Both the position numbers and the translations under genes were made by a program. 64,000 nt of DNA from G965267185 sp965267185 (GTDB lineage Bacteria > Pseudomonadota > Alphaproteobacteria > UBA6615): positions 3,162,001-3,226,000 of the forward strand of contig OZ253937.1 of assembly GCA_965267185.1 (NCBI GenBank). The letters run 5' to 3'. The notes below the pieces were generated by a model. It was not told the DNA's origin and made no database searches. It saw nothing but the letters and a program-made list of their open reading frames with translations. Below are positions 34,501 through 43,965 of the stretch, piece by piece (the stretch's first letter is position 1; the number at the start of each line of letters is the position of its first letter).

Positions 34501-34764
34501 ATGGCCCATCACGCATCGGCGAAGCAGCGCATTCGGCGCAACGCCCGCCGCACTGAAATCAACCGGCGGCGCATTAGCCGCATTCGCACCTTCGTCAAAA
34601 AAGTCGAGGCGGCGATTGAAAGCGGCGACCGCGAAGCCGCGATGCTCGAGTTTCGCGCCGCCCAGCCGGAGTTGCATCGCGGTGTGAGCAAAGGTGTGCT
34701 CCAACGCAACACTGTGAACCGTCGACTGTCGCGGTTGTCGGCGCGCATCAAGGCCATGTCGTAA
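34501..34764 (+). CDS. rpsT: 30S ribosomal protein S20
   Basis: 87-residue, strongly basic helical protein that binds 16S rRNA. The family pattern is evident: MAHHASAKQRIRRNARR at the start, RISRIRTFVKKVEAAI, LEFRAAQPELHRGVSKGVL and the C-terminal RLSARIKAM. Own promoter upstream and terminator downstream make it a single-gene unit. rpsT before dnaA is a conserved alphaproteobacterial linkage. Confidence 0.97.
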   Translation: MAHHASAKQRIRRNARRTEINRRRISRIRTFVKKVEAAIESGDREAAMLEFRAAQPELHRGVSKGVLQRNTVNRRLSRLSARIKAMS

Positions 34765-34791
34765 CTGCTTAGTGAATTTAGATTTTGTCGT

Positions 34792-34820
34792 AAGCCGCGT
34801 CCGAACGACGCGGCTTTTTT
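34792..34820 (+). terminator. rpsT intrinsic terminator
   Basis: AAGCCGCGTC (34792-34801), loop CGAAC, GACGCGGCTT (34807-34816), running into TTTTTT (34815-34820). Perfect 10-bp stem. Confidence 0.88.
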
Positions 34821-35352
34821 ATTGTCGCTGAAGCCACAGCGGCAATTTTTTTAACCATAATTGCGTCAGAGTTGTTGCGGGCCGACATCGTGGCATGTAT
34901 GGTGGCCTTCGCTTTTCGGCCCAGAAATATAATAATAAAATAATATTCAAGGGTCGGACACTCGAGCTATTAATTGAGGGGACTAGTGGCGGCAAAGCTT
35001 AGAAAGAATAAGCAAGCCCGCCAGAGGGAAAGTCGTGCCTAAAGTAAGTAAAAACGGAAGAAATTGGAGTATATCCAAGTAATAATTGGGTGGTGAATTT
35101 AGGGGGTTCGGGTCCTGGCTCCCACCGAGTCTTCAATCGGTGGTTCGCCGACTTAAAGGTGGCAGCAGACCATTTGTCGGTCCTTCGCAGGTAGGGCTTT
35201 ATGTTGGGAGAGTGTCAATTGAGTTGCAAGCAGCATTGTCTTGCGTGGTTCGGTTGTGCCGGGCTTGCCAAGTTGACGGCGCACGATGCGCGGACGAACG
35301 CTCTCTCTGAAATCTGGCGACAGTCTAAACGCACGACGGAGTGTATCGTCAA
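34821..35352 (+). other. Long non-coding gap before dnaA
   Basis: About 530 bp with no credible gene. It holds an AT-rich island (34923-34949, almost pure A/T), a CtrA-type half site TTAACCAT (34851-34858), a GANTC site at 35127, and a hairpin CCACCGA/TCGGTGG (35122-35143). I found no DnaA box (TTWTNCACA) by eye, so I do not call it oriC. TTGACG at 35273 has no convincing -10 partner. The length suggests a long regulated dnaA leader. Confidence 0.6.
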
Positions 35353-36783
35353 ATGACAGAGCAGTGGGAGCATCCCGACACGACCTTGGTCGAGCAATGG
35401 ACGCGTATTCGGGCGCGGTTGCGGGCTGACGTTGGCGATGCTGCATTTAACAGTTGGTTGAAGCCGCTGACTTTGGGCGAGATGCTGGGGGACCGTTTGC
35501 GTATTGCCGTGCCGACGCGGTTCATGCGCGACTGGATCGAACAAAATTACGGCGACCAGCTCGGCGAATATTGGCAGGAAGAGAACGCCGGGGTGTCGCA
35601 GGTTGAGATCATCGTTGAACCCACCCGCACGGTCGTGCAGGCGCCAGGCGGGCCGCCGCGCGCGCCGATCGGCCGCCGCGATGAGAGCGAACCTGCGGCG
35701 ATGCCCGCCGAGGCAGCAGAGGCCGGTGAGGCGGACGCGGTGGTGCGGCCCACCGACGATGTTCGCGCGCTGCTTGATCAGCGATTCGTGTTCAAGAATT
35801 TCGTCGTCGGCCGAACCAACGAGCTTGCCCACGCCGCAGCGCGGCGTGTCGCAGAGTCCGACGGCGTGCCGTTTAATCCGTTGTTTTTGTTCGGCGGCGT
35901 CGGACTGGGCAAAACCCATCTCATGCACGCCATTGCCTGGCACATTATCGAACGCGATCCGTCACGCCGCGTGCTCTATATGTCGGCCGAGAAGTTCATG
36001 TATCAGTTCATCCGCGCGCTGCGGTTTCGCACGACGATGGACTTCAAAGAGCAGTTCCGCTCGGTCCATGTCTTGATGATCGACGACATCCAATTCATCT
36101 GCGGTAAGGAATCGACTCAGGAAGAGTTCTTCCACACCTTCAACGCGTTGGTCGATCAGAACCGGCAGATCGTTGTGTCCGCCGATAAGTCCCCGTCCGA
36201 TTTGGACGATATGGAAGAACGTTTGCGCTCGCGCCTCGGCTGTGGATTGGTCGCCGATATCCATCCCACCGACTACGAGCTGCGGTTGGGTATCCTGCAA
36301 GACAAGGCCGAGCAGTTGGGCGCTCAGATGCCCGACAAAGTTTTGGAATTCTTAGCGCACAAGATCACATCGAATGTGCGCGAGTTGGAAGGCGCCCTCA
36401 ATCGGATCGTTGCTCAGGCAACGCTGGTGGGCCGCCCGGTTACGCTGGAGACCACGCAGGATGTTTTGCGCGACCTGCTGCGCGCCAACGACCGGCGTGT
36501 CACTATCGAAGAGATTCAAAAAAGGGTCGCCGAACATTTCAATATACGGCTCGCCGACATGCACTCCGCGCGGCGCGCGCGCGCCGTTGCCCGGCCGCGT
36601 CAGGTGGCAATGTATTTGGCGAAGCAATTGACCGCTCGCTCGCTGCCCGAAATCGGCCGCAAGTTCGGCGGGCGCGATCATACGACGGTGATGCATGCGG
36701 TCCGCAAAGTCGAAGAGTTGCGGGCCACGGACAACAGTTTCAACGAGGATGTCGAGCTTCTGAAACGGATGCTCGAAATTTAG
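35353..36783 (+). CDS. dnaA: Chromosomal replication initiator DnaA
   Basis: AAA+ initiator binding DnaA boxes at oriC; 476 residues from ATG 35353 (GGAG at 35338-35341; an in-frame GTG at 35341 overlaps that Shine-Dalgarno and is less likely). Domain I about 12-95, variable linker to about 135, AAA+ core with Walker A GGVGLGKTHL (181-190) and the sensor VRELEGALNRI, then C-terminal domain IV with the DnaA signature GGRDHTTVMHAVRKVE. Order dnaA-dnaN-recF-gyrB follows. Confidence 0.97.
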   Translation: MTEQWEHPDTTLVEQWTRIRARLRADVGDAAFNSWLKPLTLGEMLGDRLRIAVPTRFMRDWIEQNYGDQLGEYWQEENAGVSQVEIIVEPTRTVVQAPGGPPRAPIGRRDESEPAAMPAEAAEAGEADAVVRPTDDVRALLDQRFVFKNFVVGRTNELAHAAARRVAESDGVPFNPLFLFGGVGLGKTHLMHAIAWHIIERDPSRRVLYMSAEKFMYQFIRALRFRTTMDFKEQFRSVHVLMIDDIQFICGKESTQEEFFHTFNALVDQNRQIVVSADKSPSDLDDMEERLRSRLGCGLVADIHPTDYELRLGILQDKAEQLGAQMPDKVLEFLAHKITSNVRELEGALNRIVAQATLVGRPVTLETTQDVLRDLLRANDRRVTIEEIQKRVAEHFNIRLADMHSARRARAVARPRQVAMYLAKQLTARSLPEIGRKFGGRDHTTVMHAVRKVEELRATDNSFNEDVELLKRMLEI

Positions 36784-37133
36784 CTGCATACACCCCGCCG
36801 CCCTCCTCATAACTAGTTGAAATAAAACGGTTAATCCGGGTTCCCTTGGCTCGCTTTTTGGGCTAAATTGCGTGTCGAATCATTCGGATTCTGCTATACT
36901 TATTTGCCGTTTGAAATCGCGTGGTTGCGGCTCGTAGATACGGGTACATGCAACCCTTGATACTGGCCGTGATGATGTCGGCACACGGGCGTATGAGCGA
37001 ATAATTACAATGGTTTAGTGGGTGGCGGCCAACGTATCGGGAGGCAATCCCGTTTCCATTCATGGATATATTGGCCGGTAAGGCGGCTGAAGCCGATAAG
37101 GAAATCGGCAGCCACGAGAGCTTGAGAGTGACG
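36784..37133 (+). other. dnaA-dnaN intergenic region
   Basis: 350 bp without a gene. It contains a putative promoter with paired GANTC sites (36872-36900), a weak hairpin CGGGA/TCCCG followed by TTT (37037-37054), and otherwise no structure I can assign. No DnaA boxes seen. The reading frame of dnaN extends upstream to 37062, but that portion lacks DnaN homology. Confidence 0.5.
36872..36900 (+). promoter_or_regulatory. Putative dnaN promoter with paired GANTC sites
   Basis: An extended -10 TGCTATACT (36892-36900; hexamer TATACT at 36895) lies 17 bp after a weak -35 GTGTCG (36872-36877). The spacer contains GAATC (36877-36881) and GATTC (36887-36891) as an inverted repeat, both GANTC sites for CcrM-type adenine methylation in alphaproteobacteria. 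Start would be about 230 nt before dnaN. Confidence 0.45.
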
Positions 37134-38252
37134 ATGAAGCTGACGATCGAACGGTCTACCTTGTTGAAGGCTTTGGCCCATGTGCAAAGCGTTGTCGAGC
37201 GGCGCAACACGATACCGATATTGGCTAACGTTTTGCTCGATGCGAGCGACGGCACCCTGACGTTAACCGCCACCGATATGGACTTGGCGATCACCGAGAA
37301 AGTATCGGCCGATGTGAGCCAGGCCGGTGCCAGCACGGCGCCCGCGCACACATTCTACGACATCGTGCGCAAACTCCCCGATGGCGCCCAGGTTGAGGTG
37401 GAAACCGATGCGGCGGCGGGCCAATTGCTACTGCAAGCGGGCCGCTCGCGCTTTAGCCTAAGCACGCTACCGATCGAGGATTTTCCGGTGTTGAGCGGCG
37501 GCGATCTGCCGGTCTCTTTCTCGTTGCCGGCTGAGGAGCTCCGCGCGGTGATCGATCGCACCCGGTTTGCGATCTCGACCGAGGAAACGCGTTACTATTT
37601 GAACGGTATCTACCTTCATGCGGTGGAATCGAACGGTGTGCATTTTATGCGCGCTGTCGCCACGGATGGACACCGGCTGGCGCGGGTCGAGATTGCCTTG
37701 CCAGCGGGTGCGGAGACCATGCCGGGGGTTATTGCGCCACGTAAGGCGATTACGGAGGTGCGTAAGCTGATCGACGAGACCGCTAATCCGGTCGAAATCG
37801 GCTTGAGCGATACGCGCGTCCGTTTGGAGTTCGACGGTATCGTCCTCACCTCGAAGCTGATCGACGGTACATTTCCCGACTACGAACGCGTTATTCCCAC
37901 CGAGAACGACAAGGTCATGGTCGTCGATAGCGGCGTGTTCGCTGCCGCCGTCGACCGGGTGTCGACAATCTCATCGGAAAAGAGCCGGTCGATTAAGCTG
38001 GCCGTCAATCCCGGATCGCTCACCCTGTCGGCGACCAGCACCGAGAATGGCAGCGCCACCGAAGAGCTTGAGGTCGGCTACACCGATGGCGGTCTGGAAA
38101 TCGGTTTTAATTCCCGATACTTGCTCGACATCACCGCTCAAATCGAAGGCGATGAGGCGCAATTTATCCTGGCCGATCCGGCTTCGCCGACGATTGTGCG
38201 CGATACCGGTGACGATAGCGCGTTGTATGTCCTTATGCCGATGCGCGTGTGA
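37134..38252 (+). CDS. dnaN: DNA polymerase III beta subunit (sliding clamp)
   Basis: Ring-shaped processivity clamp; 372 residues from ATG 37134 (MKLTIERSTLLKAL), chosen over longer upstream reading because this is the universal DnaN start. Three clamp domains; QSVVERRNTIPILANVLL in domain I and the C-terminal YVLMPMRV are canonical. Its TGA overlaps the GTG start of recF, so the two are coupled. Confidence 0.97.
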   Translation: MKLTIERSTLLKALAHVQSVVERRNTIPILANVLLDASDGTLTLTATDMDLAITEKVSADVSQAGASTAPAHTFYDIVRKLPDGAQVEVETDAAAGQLLLQAGRSRFSLSTLPIEDFPVLSGGDLPVSFSLPAEELRAVIDRTRFAISTEETRYYLNGIYLHAVESNGVHFMRAVATDGHRLARVEIALPAGAETMPGVIAPRKAITEVRKLIDETANPVEIGLSDTRVRLEFDGIVLTSKLIDGTFPDYERVIPTENDKVMVVDSGVFAAAVDRVSTISSEKSRSIKLAVNPGSLTLSATSTENGSATEELEVGYTDGGLEIGFNSRYLLDITAQIEGDEAQFILADPASPTIVRDTGDDSALYVLMPMRV

Positions 38253-39508
38253 GCGGCGCGGCGCTCAGACAAGTAAGCGAGACCCTGCAGGGAACGCCCT
38301 CGCTGGCGGCCGATGCGTTGTCGGCTAGCGCGGCGGTACGGCGTCTCGATCTTACAGATTTTCGCAACTACCGGTCGCTACGCCTTGAGATTGAGCCGGC
38401 GCCCGTGGTGCTGGCTGGCGCCAACGGCGCGGGCAAAACGAACTTATTGGAAGCGCTGTCGTTTCTGGCGCCGGGCAGAGGTTTGCGGCGCGCGGCGTTA
38501 AGCGAAATTGCGCGCGCCGACGGTAATAGCGTCGCACCGGCTTGGGCGGTGGCGGCGCGTGTCGACACGAAAGAGGGCACTGTCACATTAGGATCGGGCG
38601 CCGAGACGTCCAGCACTGAAAATGGCCGTAGCCGCCGTGTCGTGCGCATCGACGGTGAATCGGTTCGCGGACAAGCGGCCTTGGCGGAGCATGTGAGTAT
38701 TGTTTGGCTGACGCCGGAGATGGACCGCCTGTTTCAGGACGGTGCGTCGGGCCGCCGCCGGTTCATCGATCGCATGGTGTTTGGCTTCGACCCCGAGCAC
38801 GCTAACCAATTGAATGCCTACGAACAGGCCTTGCGGGGGCGTCAGCGTCTGTTGCGCGACAATGTAGACGATGCTGCGTGGCTAACGGTTCTCGAAGAGA
38901 CCATGGCCGCCTCGGGGGTTGCGCTCGCGGCGGCACGGCGCGAAACGGTGGCACGGCTGGATGCCGCCCTCAAATCGGGTGATGCCGCAGCCAGCCTGCC
39001 GTTCCCACGGGTTGGTCTTGAACTGGCCGGTGACGTCGAAACCTGGCTGGCGGACGGACCGGCGCTGGAGGCCGAAGATCGGTTGCGTGAAGCGTTGGCC
39101 ACAGCGCGTGGGCGCGACGGAGCCTCGGGACGCACCGAACACGGCCCCCACCGCAGCGATTTGCGGGTAAACCACATCGATAAGGGCATGCCAGCGGCGC
39201 GCTGTTCGACCGGCGAGCAAAAAGCCCTGCTGATCGCGGTGGTTCTTGCCCACGCGCATTTACTGACCCTCGATCGGGGGGCGGCACCAGTGCTGTTGCT
39301 CGACGAAGTTGCCGCCCATCTCGATGACGGCCGTCGCGAAGCATTGGCCGCCCGCATCCTCGATTTGGGGGCGCAAGCTTGGCTGACCGGAACGGACGAT
39401 AGCCTTTTCGACGGTTTTCGCGGCGCCGCGCAGTTTCTGCGCGTGGCTGACGCCACGATTAGCCCGATGACCGACGATGCATATGACTTTACCCCCATGG
39501 GGAAATGA
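38249..39508 (+). CDS. recF: DNA replication/repair protein RecF
   Basis: SMC-like ATPase loading RecA at gaps with RecOR; 419 residues. Walker A GANGAGKTNLLEALS, RecF motif LTDFRNYRSLRLE, ABC signature CSTGEQKALLIAV and Walker B LLLDEVAAHLD. The first about 28 residues before RRLDLTDF are extra compared with E. coli RecF. GTG start overlapping dnaN (GTGA) and ATGA overlap with gyrB. Confidence 0.94.
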   Translation: MSGAALRQVSETLQGTPSLAADALSASAAVRRLDLTDFRNYRSLRLEIEPAPVVLAGANGAGKTNLLEALSFLAPGRGLRRAALSEIARADGNSVAPAWAVAARVDTKEGTVTLGSGAETSSTENGRSRRVVRIDGESVRGQAALAEHVSIVWLTPEMDRLFQDGASGRRRFIDRMVFGFDPEHANQLNAYEQALRGRQRLLRDNVDDAAWLTVLEETMAASGVALAAARRETVARLDAALKSGDAAASLPFPRVGLELAGDVETWLADGPALEAEDRLREALATARGRDGASGRTEHGPHRSDLRVNHIDKGMPAARCSTGEQKALLIAVVLAHAHLLTLDRGAAPVLLLDEVAAHLDDGRREALAARILDLGAQAWLTGTDDSLFDGFRGAAQFLRVADATISPMTDDAYDFTPMGK

Positions 39509-41988
39509 ATGAGATGACGGATACATCTGAAGAAATTGCCGATATCGCCCTCACCGAAGAGGATTACGGCGCTGATTCGATTAAGGTTTTGCGCGGGCTC
39601 GACGCCGTGCGCAAACGGCCTGGCATGTATATCGGCGACACCGATGACGGCTCTGGCTTGCATCACATGGTCTACGAGGTCGTCGACAACTCGATCGACG
39701 AAGCCTTGGCCGGCCACTGCGACACCATCGAAGCGACGCTCAATCCCGATGGTTCGGTGACAATCGTCGACAATGGCCGCGGCATCCCCACGGATATTCA
39801 CGACGAAGAGGGGGTTTCGGCAGCGCAAGTCATCATGACGCAGCTGCATGCCGGCGGGAAATTCGACCAAAACTCCTACAAGGTTTCCGGCGGTCTGCAT
39901 GGTGTTGGCGTGTCGGTGGTCAATGCGCTGTCTAGCACGCTCGAGCTGCGCATATGGCGCGATGGCCACGAACACCATATGACCTTTCACCATGGTGAAC
40001 CCGACGGCGATCTAGAAATCACCGGGCCGGCGCCGGAGGTAACCCTCGCCGATGGATCCGAGGGCCCGCGTACCGGTACGGAGATCACCTTCTTGCCGTC
40101 GCCCGAGACGTTCTCCAGCACGGACTTCGATCTGGATACGCTGGAGCATCGCCTGCGCGAGCTCGCTTTTCTTAACTCCGGCGTGACGCTGATCCTGACC
40201 GATAACCGCGGTGTCGAGCCCAAGCGCATCGAGATGCACTATGAGGGCGGGCTGAAGGCTTATGTCGAGTATCTCGACCGCAACAAGAACGCCCTCAGCG
40301 GCGATATCGTCCATTTGGTCAGCGAACGTGACGATGTTGTCATCGAAGTGGCGATGCAATGGAACGACAGCTACCACGAAACGGTGCTGTGCTTTACCAA
40401 CAACATTCCCCAGCGCGACGGCGGCACCCATTTGGCGGGATTTCGGGCGGCGCTGACGCGAACGATCAACAATTACGCCCAATCGAGCGGTCAGGCAAAA
40501 CGCGCGAAACTGGCGCTCACCGGCGATGATGCCCGGGAAGGGCTGACATGTGTGCTTTCGGCCAAGGTGCCCGACCCGAAATTCTCGTCGCAAACCAAAG
40601 ACAAGCTGGTGTCGTCGGAGGTGCGTCCGATCGTCGAATCCATCGTCAGCGACAAGCTCGGCCAGTGGTTCGAAGAGCACCCCAACGAGGCGCGGGCGGT
40701 CATCGACAAAATCGTCGAAGCCGCGGCGGCGCGCGAAGCGGCCCGTAAGGCGCGCGAATTGACGCGCCGCAAAGGCGCTCTCGACGTGGCGTCGCTGCCG
40801 GGCAAACTGGCGGACTGCCAGGAGCGCGATCCGGAAAAGGCCGAACTGTTCCTGGTCGAGGGTGATAGTGCCGGCGGGTCGGCCAAGCAGGGCCGCGACC
40901 GTCAGTTCCAAGCGATCCTGCCGCTCAAAGGTAAAATCCTCAACGTCGAGCGGGCACGTTTCGACAAAATGTTGTCGTCGGTGGAGATTGGTACGCTGAT
41001 TACCGCTTTGGGAACCGGTATTCGCGATGATTTCAACCTGTCGAAATTGCGGTACCACAAGATCATTATAATGACCGACGCCGACGTCGACGGATCGCAC
41101 ATCCGCACGTTGCTGCTGACCTTTTTCTATCGGCAGATGCCCGAGCTCATCGAGAACGGTTATCTCTACATCGCCCAACCGCCGCTTTTCCGCGTCGCGC
41201 GGGGAAGTTCGGCGGTCTATCTGAAGGATGAACCGGCGTTAGAGGAGTATTTGATCGATTCCGGCGTTAGCGAGGTCGTACTCAACGTGCCTGACGGTGA
41301 TCAGCGGGCCGGTGACGACGTGCGTAAAATGTTAGAGACGGCGCAGGAAGTGCGCCGGCTGATGACACCATTAACCCAGCATTTGCCCAATGCGACGGTG
41401 GTCGAACAAGCGGCGATTGCCGGAGCGCTCGACCCGGAAATTCTCGCCAATCCGGAAAATGCTGCCGGTGCGGCGGAATACATTTCCCGCCGCCTCGATG
41501 CGTTGGCGCCGCCGCTCGAACGGGGCTGGCAGGGCACCGTCGACGAGGCCGGCGCGCTAGCGTTTACCCGCACGCTGCGTGGTGTGCCCGAGCGCTTGGT
41601 CATCGACCAGCGGATCATCAACTCGGCGGAGGCGCGCGGCCTGAATGCGTTGCGCGACGAATTGCAGAGCGACTATGTGCGTCACTCGACGTTGGTGGCG
41701 AAAGAGAAGGAATACACCATTACCGGTCCAACGTCTCTGCTCGATGCCATCATTGAAATCGGCCGCAAGGGATTGACGATCGCGCGCTACAAAGGGCTCG
41801 GAGAAATGAATCCCGAGCAACTGTGGGAGACGACCCTCGATGTGGAAGCGCGTTCGCTTCTACAAGTGCGGGTTTCGCAGGCGGACGAAGCGGGCTCTAT
41901 ATTCGAAACGCTGATGGGCGATGATGTTGAGCCGCGCCGCGATTTTATCCAACAGAACGCACTGAAAGTCGCCAATCTCGACGTCTAG
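39505..41988 (+). CDS. gyrB: DNA gyrase subunit B
   Basis: ATPase subunit of the type II topoisomerase introducing negative supercoils; 827 residues. GHKL ATPase motifs EVVDNSIDEALAGH and GGLHGVGVSVVNALS, transducer region, TOPRIM motifs EGDSAGGSAKQGRDR and DADVDGSHIRTLLLTFFYRQ, and a C-terminal GyrB tail. The longer form (over 800 aa) with an insert after TOPRIM is usual for proteobacteria. ATG 39505 overlaps recF; ATG 39514 is an alternative. Confidence 0.97.
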   Translation: MNEMTDTSEEIADIALTEEDYGADSIKVLRGLDAVRKRPGMYIGDTDDGSGLHHMVYEVVDNSIDEALAGHCDTIEATLNPDGSVTIVDNGRGIPTDIHDEEGVSAAQVIMTQLHAGGKFDQNSYKVSGGLHGVGVSVVNALSSTLELRIWRDGHEHHMTFHHGEPDGDLEITGPAPEVTLADGSEGPRTGTEITFLPSPETFSSTDFDLDTLEHRLRELAFLNSGVTLILTDNRGVEPKRIEMHYEGGLKAYVEYLDRNKNALSGDIVHLVSERDDVVIEVAMQWNDSYHETVLCFTNNIPQRDGGTHLAGFRAALTRTINNYAQSSGQAKRAKLALTGDDAREGLTCVLSAKVPDPKFSSQTKDKLVSSEVRPIVESIVSDKLGQWFEEHPNEARAVIDKIVEAAAAREAARKARELTRRKGALDVASLPGKLADCQERDPEKAELFLVEGDSAGGSAKQGRDRQFQAILPLKGKILNVERARFDKMLSSVEIGTLITALGTGIRDDFNLSKLRYHKIIIMTDADVDGSHIRTLLLTFFYRQMPELIENGYLYIAQPPLFRVARGSSAVYLKDEPALEEYLIDSGVSEVVLNVPDGDQRAGDDVRKMLETAQEVRRLMTPLTQHLPNATVVEQAAIAGALDPEILANPENAAGAAEYISRRLDALAPPLERGWQGTVDEAGALAFTRTLRGVPERLVIDQRIINSAEARGLNALRDELQSDYVRHSTLVAKEKEYTITGPTSLLDAIIEIGRKGLTIARYKGLGEMNPEQLWETTLDVEARSLLQVRVSQADEAGSIFETLMGDDVEPRRDFIQQNALKVANLDV

Positions 41989-42063
41989 CCGCCATATTTT
42001 GACCACTGATAGCCCTTAAAGCCTTCTTCGACTCGCGAGGCGAGGCACCAAGGGCGCCTTCCG

Positions 42064-43953
42064 ATGGCCAAACGCGCACAATCTAAATCGAGCAAAGCAA
42101 AGTCGAAGCGGGGCGGCAAGAAACCGGCGCGCGCCCCCAAGAAAGTCCGCTCGCCGATTTGGTGGCTGCTCAAGTGGAGTTTGGTGTTGGTGATTTGGGG
42201 CACCGTTATCGGCGGGGTCGTGCTCGCCTGGTTTGCCTGGAGCTTGCCATCGACCGACGGCCTCAATCCAACGGCGGTACAGACCCGGCGGCCTGCCGTT
42301 GTTCTCATCGACGGCGATGGCGGCCGTCTAGCCACTTATGGTGACCTTTACGGCCGACGACTGAGTGCGCGTGAGTTGCCGCCCCATCTCATTCAAGCCG
42401 TCGTTGCGATCGAGGATCGCCGTTTTTTCGAGCACGCCGGCGTCGATGGGCGGGGATTGTTGCGCGCGATGGCCGTGAATTTGCGCGAAGGCCGTATCGC
42501 GCAGGGAGGATCGACCCTAACCCAGCAACTGGCGAAAAACCTGTTTCTGACGCCCGAGCGCTCCATCGAACGCAAGATCAAGGAGCTCATGCTGGCATTG
42601 TGGCTCGAGCGGCGTTTTGAGAAAGACGATCTGCTGTCGATTTATCTCAACCGGGTTTATTTCGGATCCGGCGCCTACGGCGTCGAAGCGGCGGCGCAAC
42701 GGTATTTTGGCGTTTCCGCACGCGATATCGATGTCTATCAAGCGGCTCTACTGGCGGGGTTGCTGCGTGCGCCCTCCCGCCTCAATCCCCGACATGATGC
42801 CGCCGCCGCACGAGAACGTACCGACGTGGTGCTGAACGCCATGGCTGAGGCCGGTTTCTTATCCATCAGCGAAGCGAATGCGCTCAAACGGGGCGGGCTG
42901 GTGAAATCGCGCGCGTCGGCCACGGTGCCGACCGGAAGCGATACCGGTTCGGACGGCAACCGCCATTACTTTGCCGACTGGGTGCTTGGTAGGGCCGCCG
43001 GTATCGCCGGCCAAGGCGGCCGCGATCTGGTGGTCGAAACAACGGTCTCGCCGCGATTGCAGCGGCTGGCGTCGCAAGTTATCGGCACGGCTAACACGGG
43101 TGGGGCGCAGGTTGCGCTAGTATCGATGACACCCTCAGGCGCGGTGTGCGCGATGGTGGGGGGCCGCAGCCACGCGAGCAGTCAGTTCAACCGGGCAACT
43201 CAAGCGCTGCGTCAGCCGGGGTCAGCGTTCAAACCGATTGTGTACCTGCCGGCGCTCGAAGCCGGGATGACCCCCGATACTCCGGTGCTCGATGCGGCGA
43301 TCACGGTCGATGGTTGGACCCCGCGCAACTTTTCCGGCGGGTTTCGCGGTGAAATCACGCTGAGAGAGGCGGTTGCGCGGTCGGTCAACACTACTGCCGT
43401 GCGGGTCGCCGAGGATATCGGGCGCGACAAAGTACTGCAGGCGGCCCGCCGCCTGGGCATCACCTCGGAACTAACTGCCCATCCTTCGGTGTCGCTGGGC
43501 GCCGGCGAGGTCACGCTGCTGGAGCTGACGGCAGCTTATGCCGTATTCGCAAACGGCGGCAGGGCGGTTACGCCGTATGGCATCGCTGAGGTGCGGGCCG
43601 ACAATAGCGTGTTGTTTCGCCAGAGCCACCGAACCGCCAATCGTGTGGTTGCGCGGGAACATGCGGCGGCGATGGATCATCTCCTGCACGCCGTGGTCGA
43701 TTGGGGCACCGGGCGCGCTGCGGCGTTCGGACGCTCGGCGGCGGGTAAGTCGGGAACCAGCCAGGAATCGCGCGATGCTTGGTTCATCGGATACACGGCG
43801 AAGTTGGTCACCGGGGTCTGGGTCGGCAACGATAGTGCCAGTCCGATGGCACCGGTCGATGGCAGATCGGTAACCGGCAGTGGACTGCCGGCTGAAATCT
43901 GGCGCGAATTCATGCGTGCGGCCCACGAGTCTTCCAGGCGCGGCTGCCGGTAG
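42064..43953 (+). CDS. Class A penicillin-binding protein (bifunctional transglycosylase/transpeptidase)
   Basis: 629-residue peptidoglycan synthase. A very basic cytoplasmic start (KSSKAKSKRGGKKPARAPKK), one TM helix (about 36-60), a GT51 transglycosylase domain (about 80-250; catalytic E117 in EDRRFFEH, GGSTLTQQLAKNLFL) and a transpeptidase domain (SxxK S387-K390 in GSAFKP, SVN 440-442, KSGT starting K562). Smaller than PBP1A (no OB insertion), closer to the PBP1A-like short family of alphaproteobacteria. It stands alone, 75 bp after gyrB. Confidence 0.92.
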   Translation: MAKRAQSKSSKAKSKRGGKKPARAPKKVRSPIWWLLKWSLVLVIWGTVIGGVVLAWFAWSLPSTDGLNPTAVQTRRPAVVLIDGDGGRLATYGDLYGRRLSARELPPHLIQAVVAIEDRRFFEHAGVDGRGLLRAMAVNLREGRIAQGGSTLTQQLAKNLFLTPERSIERKIKELMLALWLERRFEKDDLLSIYLNRVYFGSGAYGVEAAAQRYFGVSARDIDVYQAALLAGLLRAPSRLNPRHDAAAARERTDVVLNAMAEAGFLSISEANALKRGGLVKSRASATVPTGSDTGSDGNRHYFADWVLGRAAGIAGQGGRDLVVETTVSPRLQRLASQVIGTANTGGAQVALVSMTPSGAVCAMVGGRSHASSQFNRATQALRQPGSAFKPIVYLPALEAGMTPDTPVLDAAITVDGWTPRNFSGGFRGEITLREAVARSVNTTAVRVAEDIGRDKVLQAARRLGITSELTAHPSVSLGAGEVTLLELTAAYAVFANGGRAVTPYGIAEVRADNSVLFRQSHRTANRVVAREHAAAMDHLLHAVVDWGTGRAAAFGRSAAGKSGTSQESRDAWFIGYTAKLVTGVWVGNDSASPMAPVDGRSVTGSGLPAEIWREFMRAAHESSRRGCR

Positions 43954-43965
43954 GCCGCCGCGCGC

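Noticed and set aside
35101..35125. tRNA-like 3' end (GGTTCGGGTCC followed by TGGCTCCCACC)
   Set aside because: Resembles a T-arm and acceptor end, but no complementary 5' acceptor strand (GGAGCCA) or anticodon arm is upstream, and the T-stem does not pair well. I also looked for an ssrA tag sequence nearby and saw none.
34821..35352. oriC in the rpsT-dnaA gap
   Set aside because: AT-rich island is suggestive, but I saw no DnaA boxes; in several alphaproteobacteria the origin is not beside dnaA.
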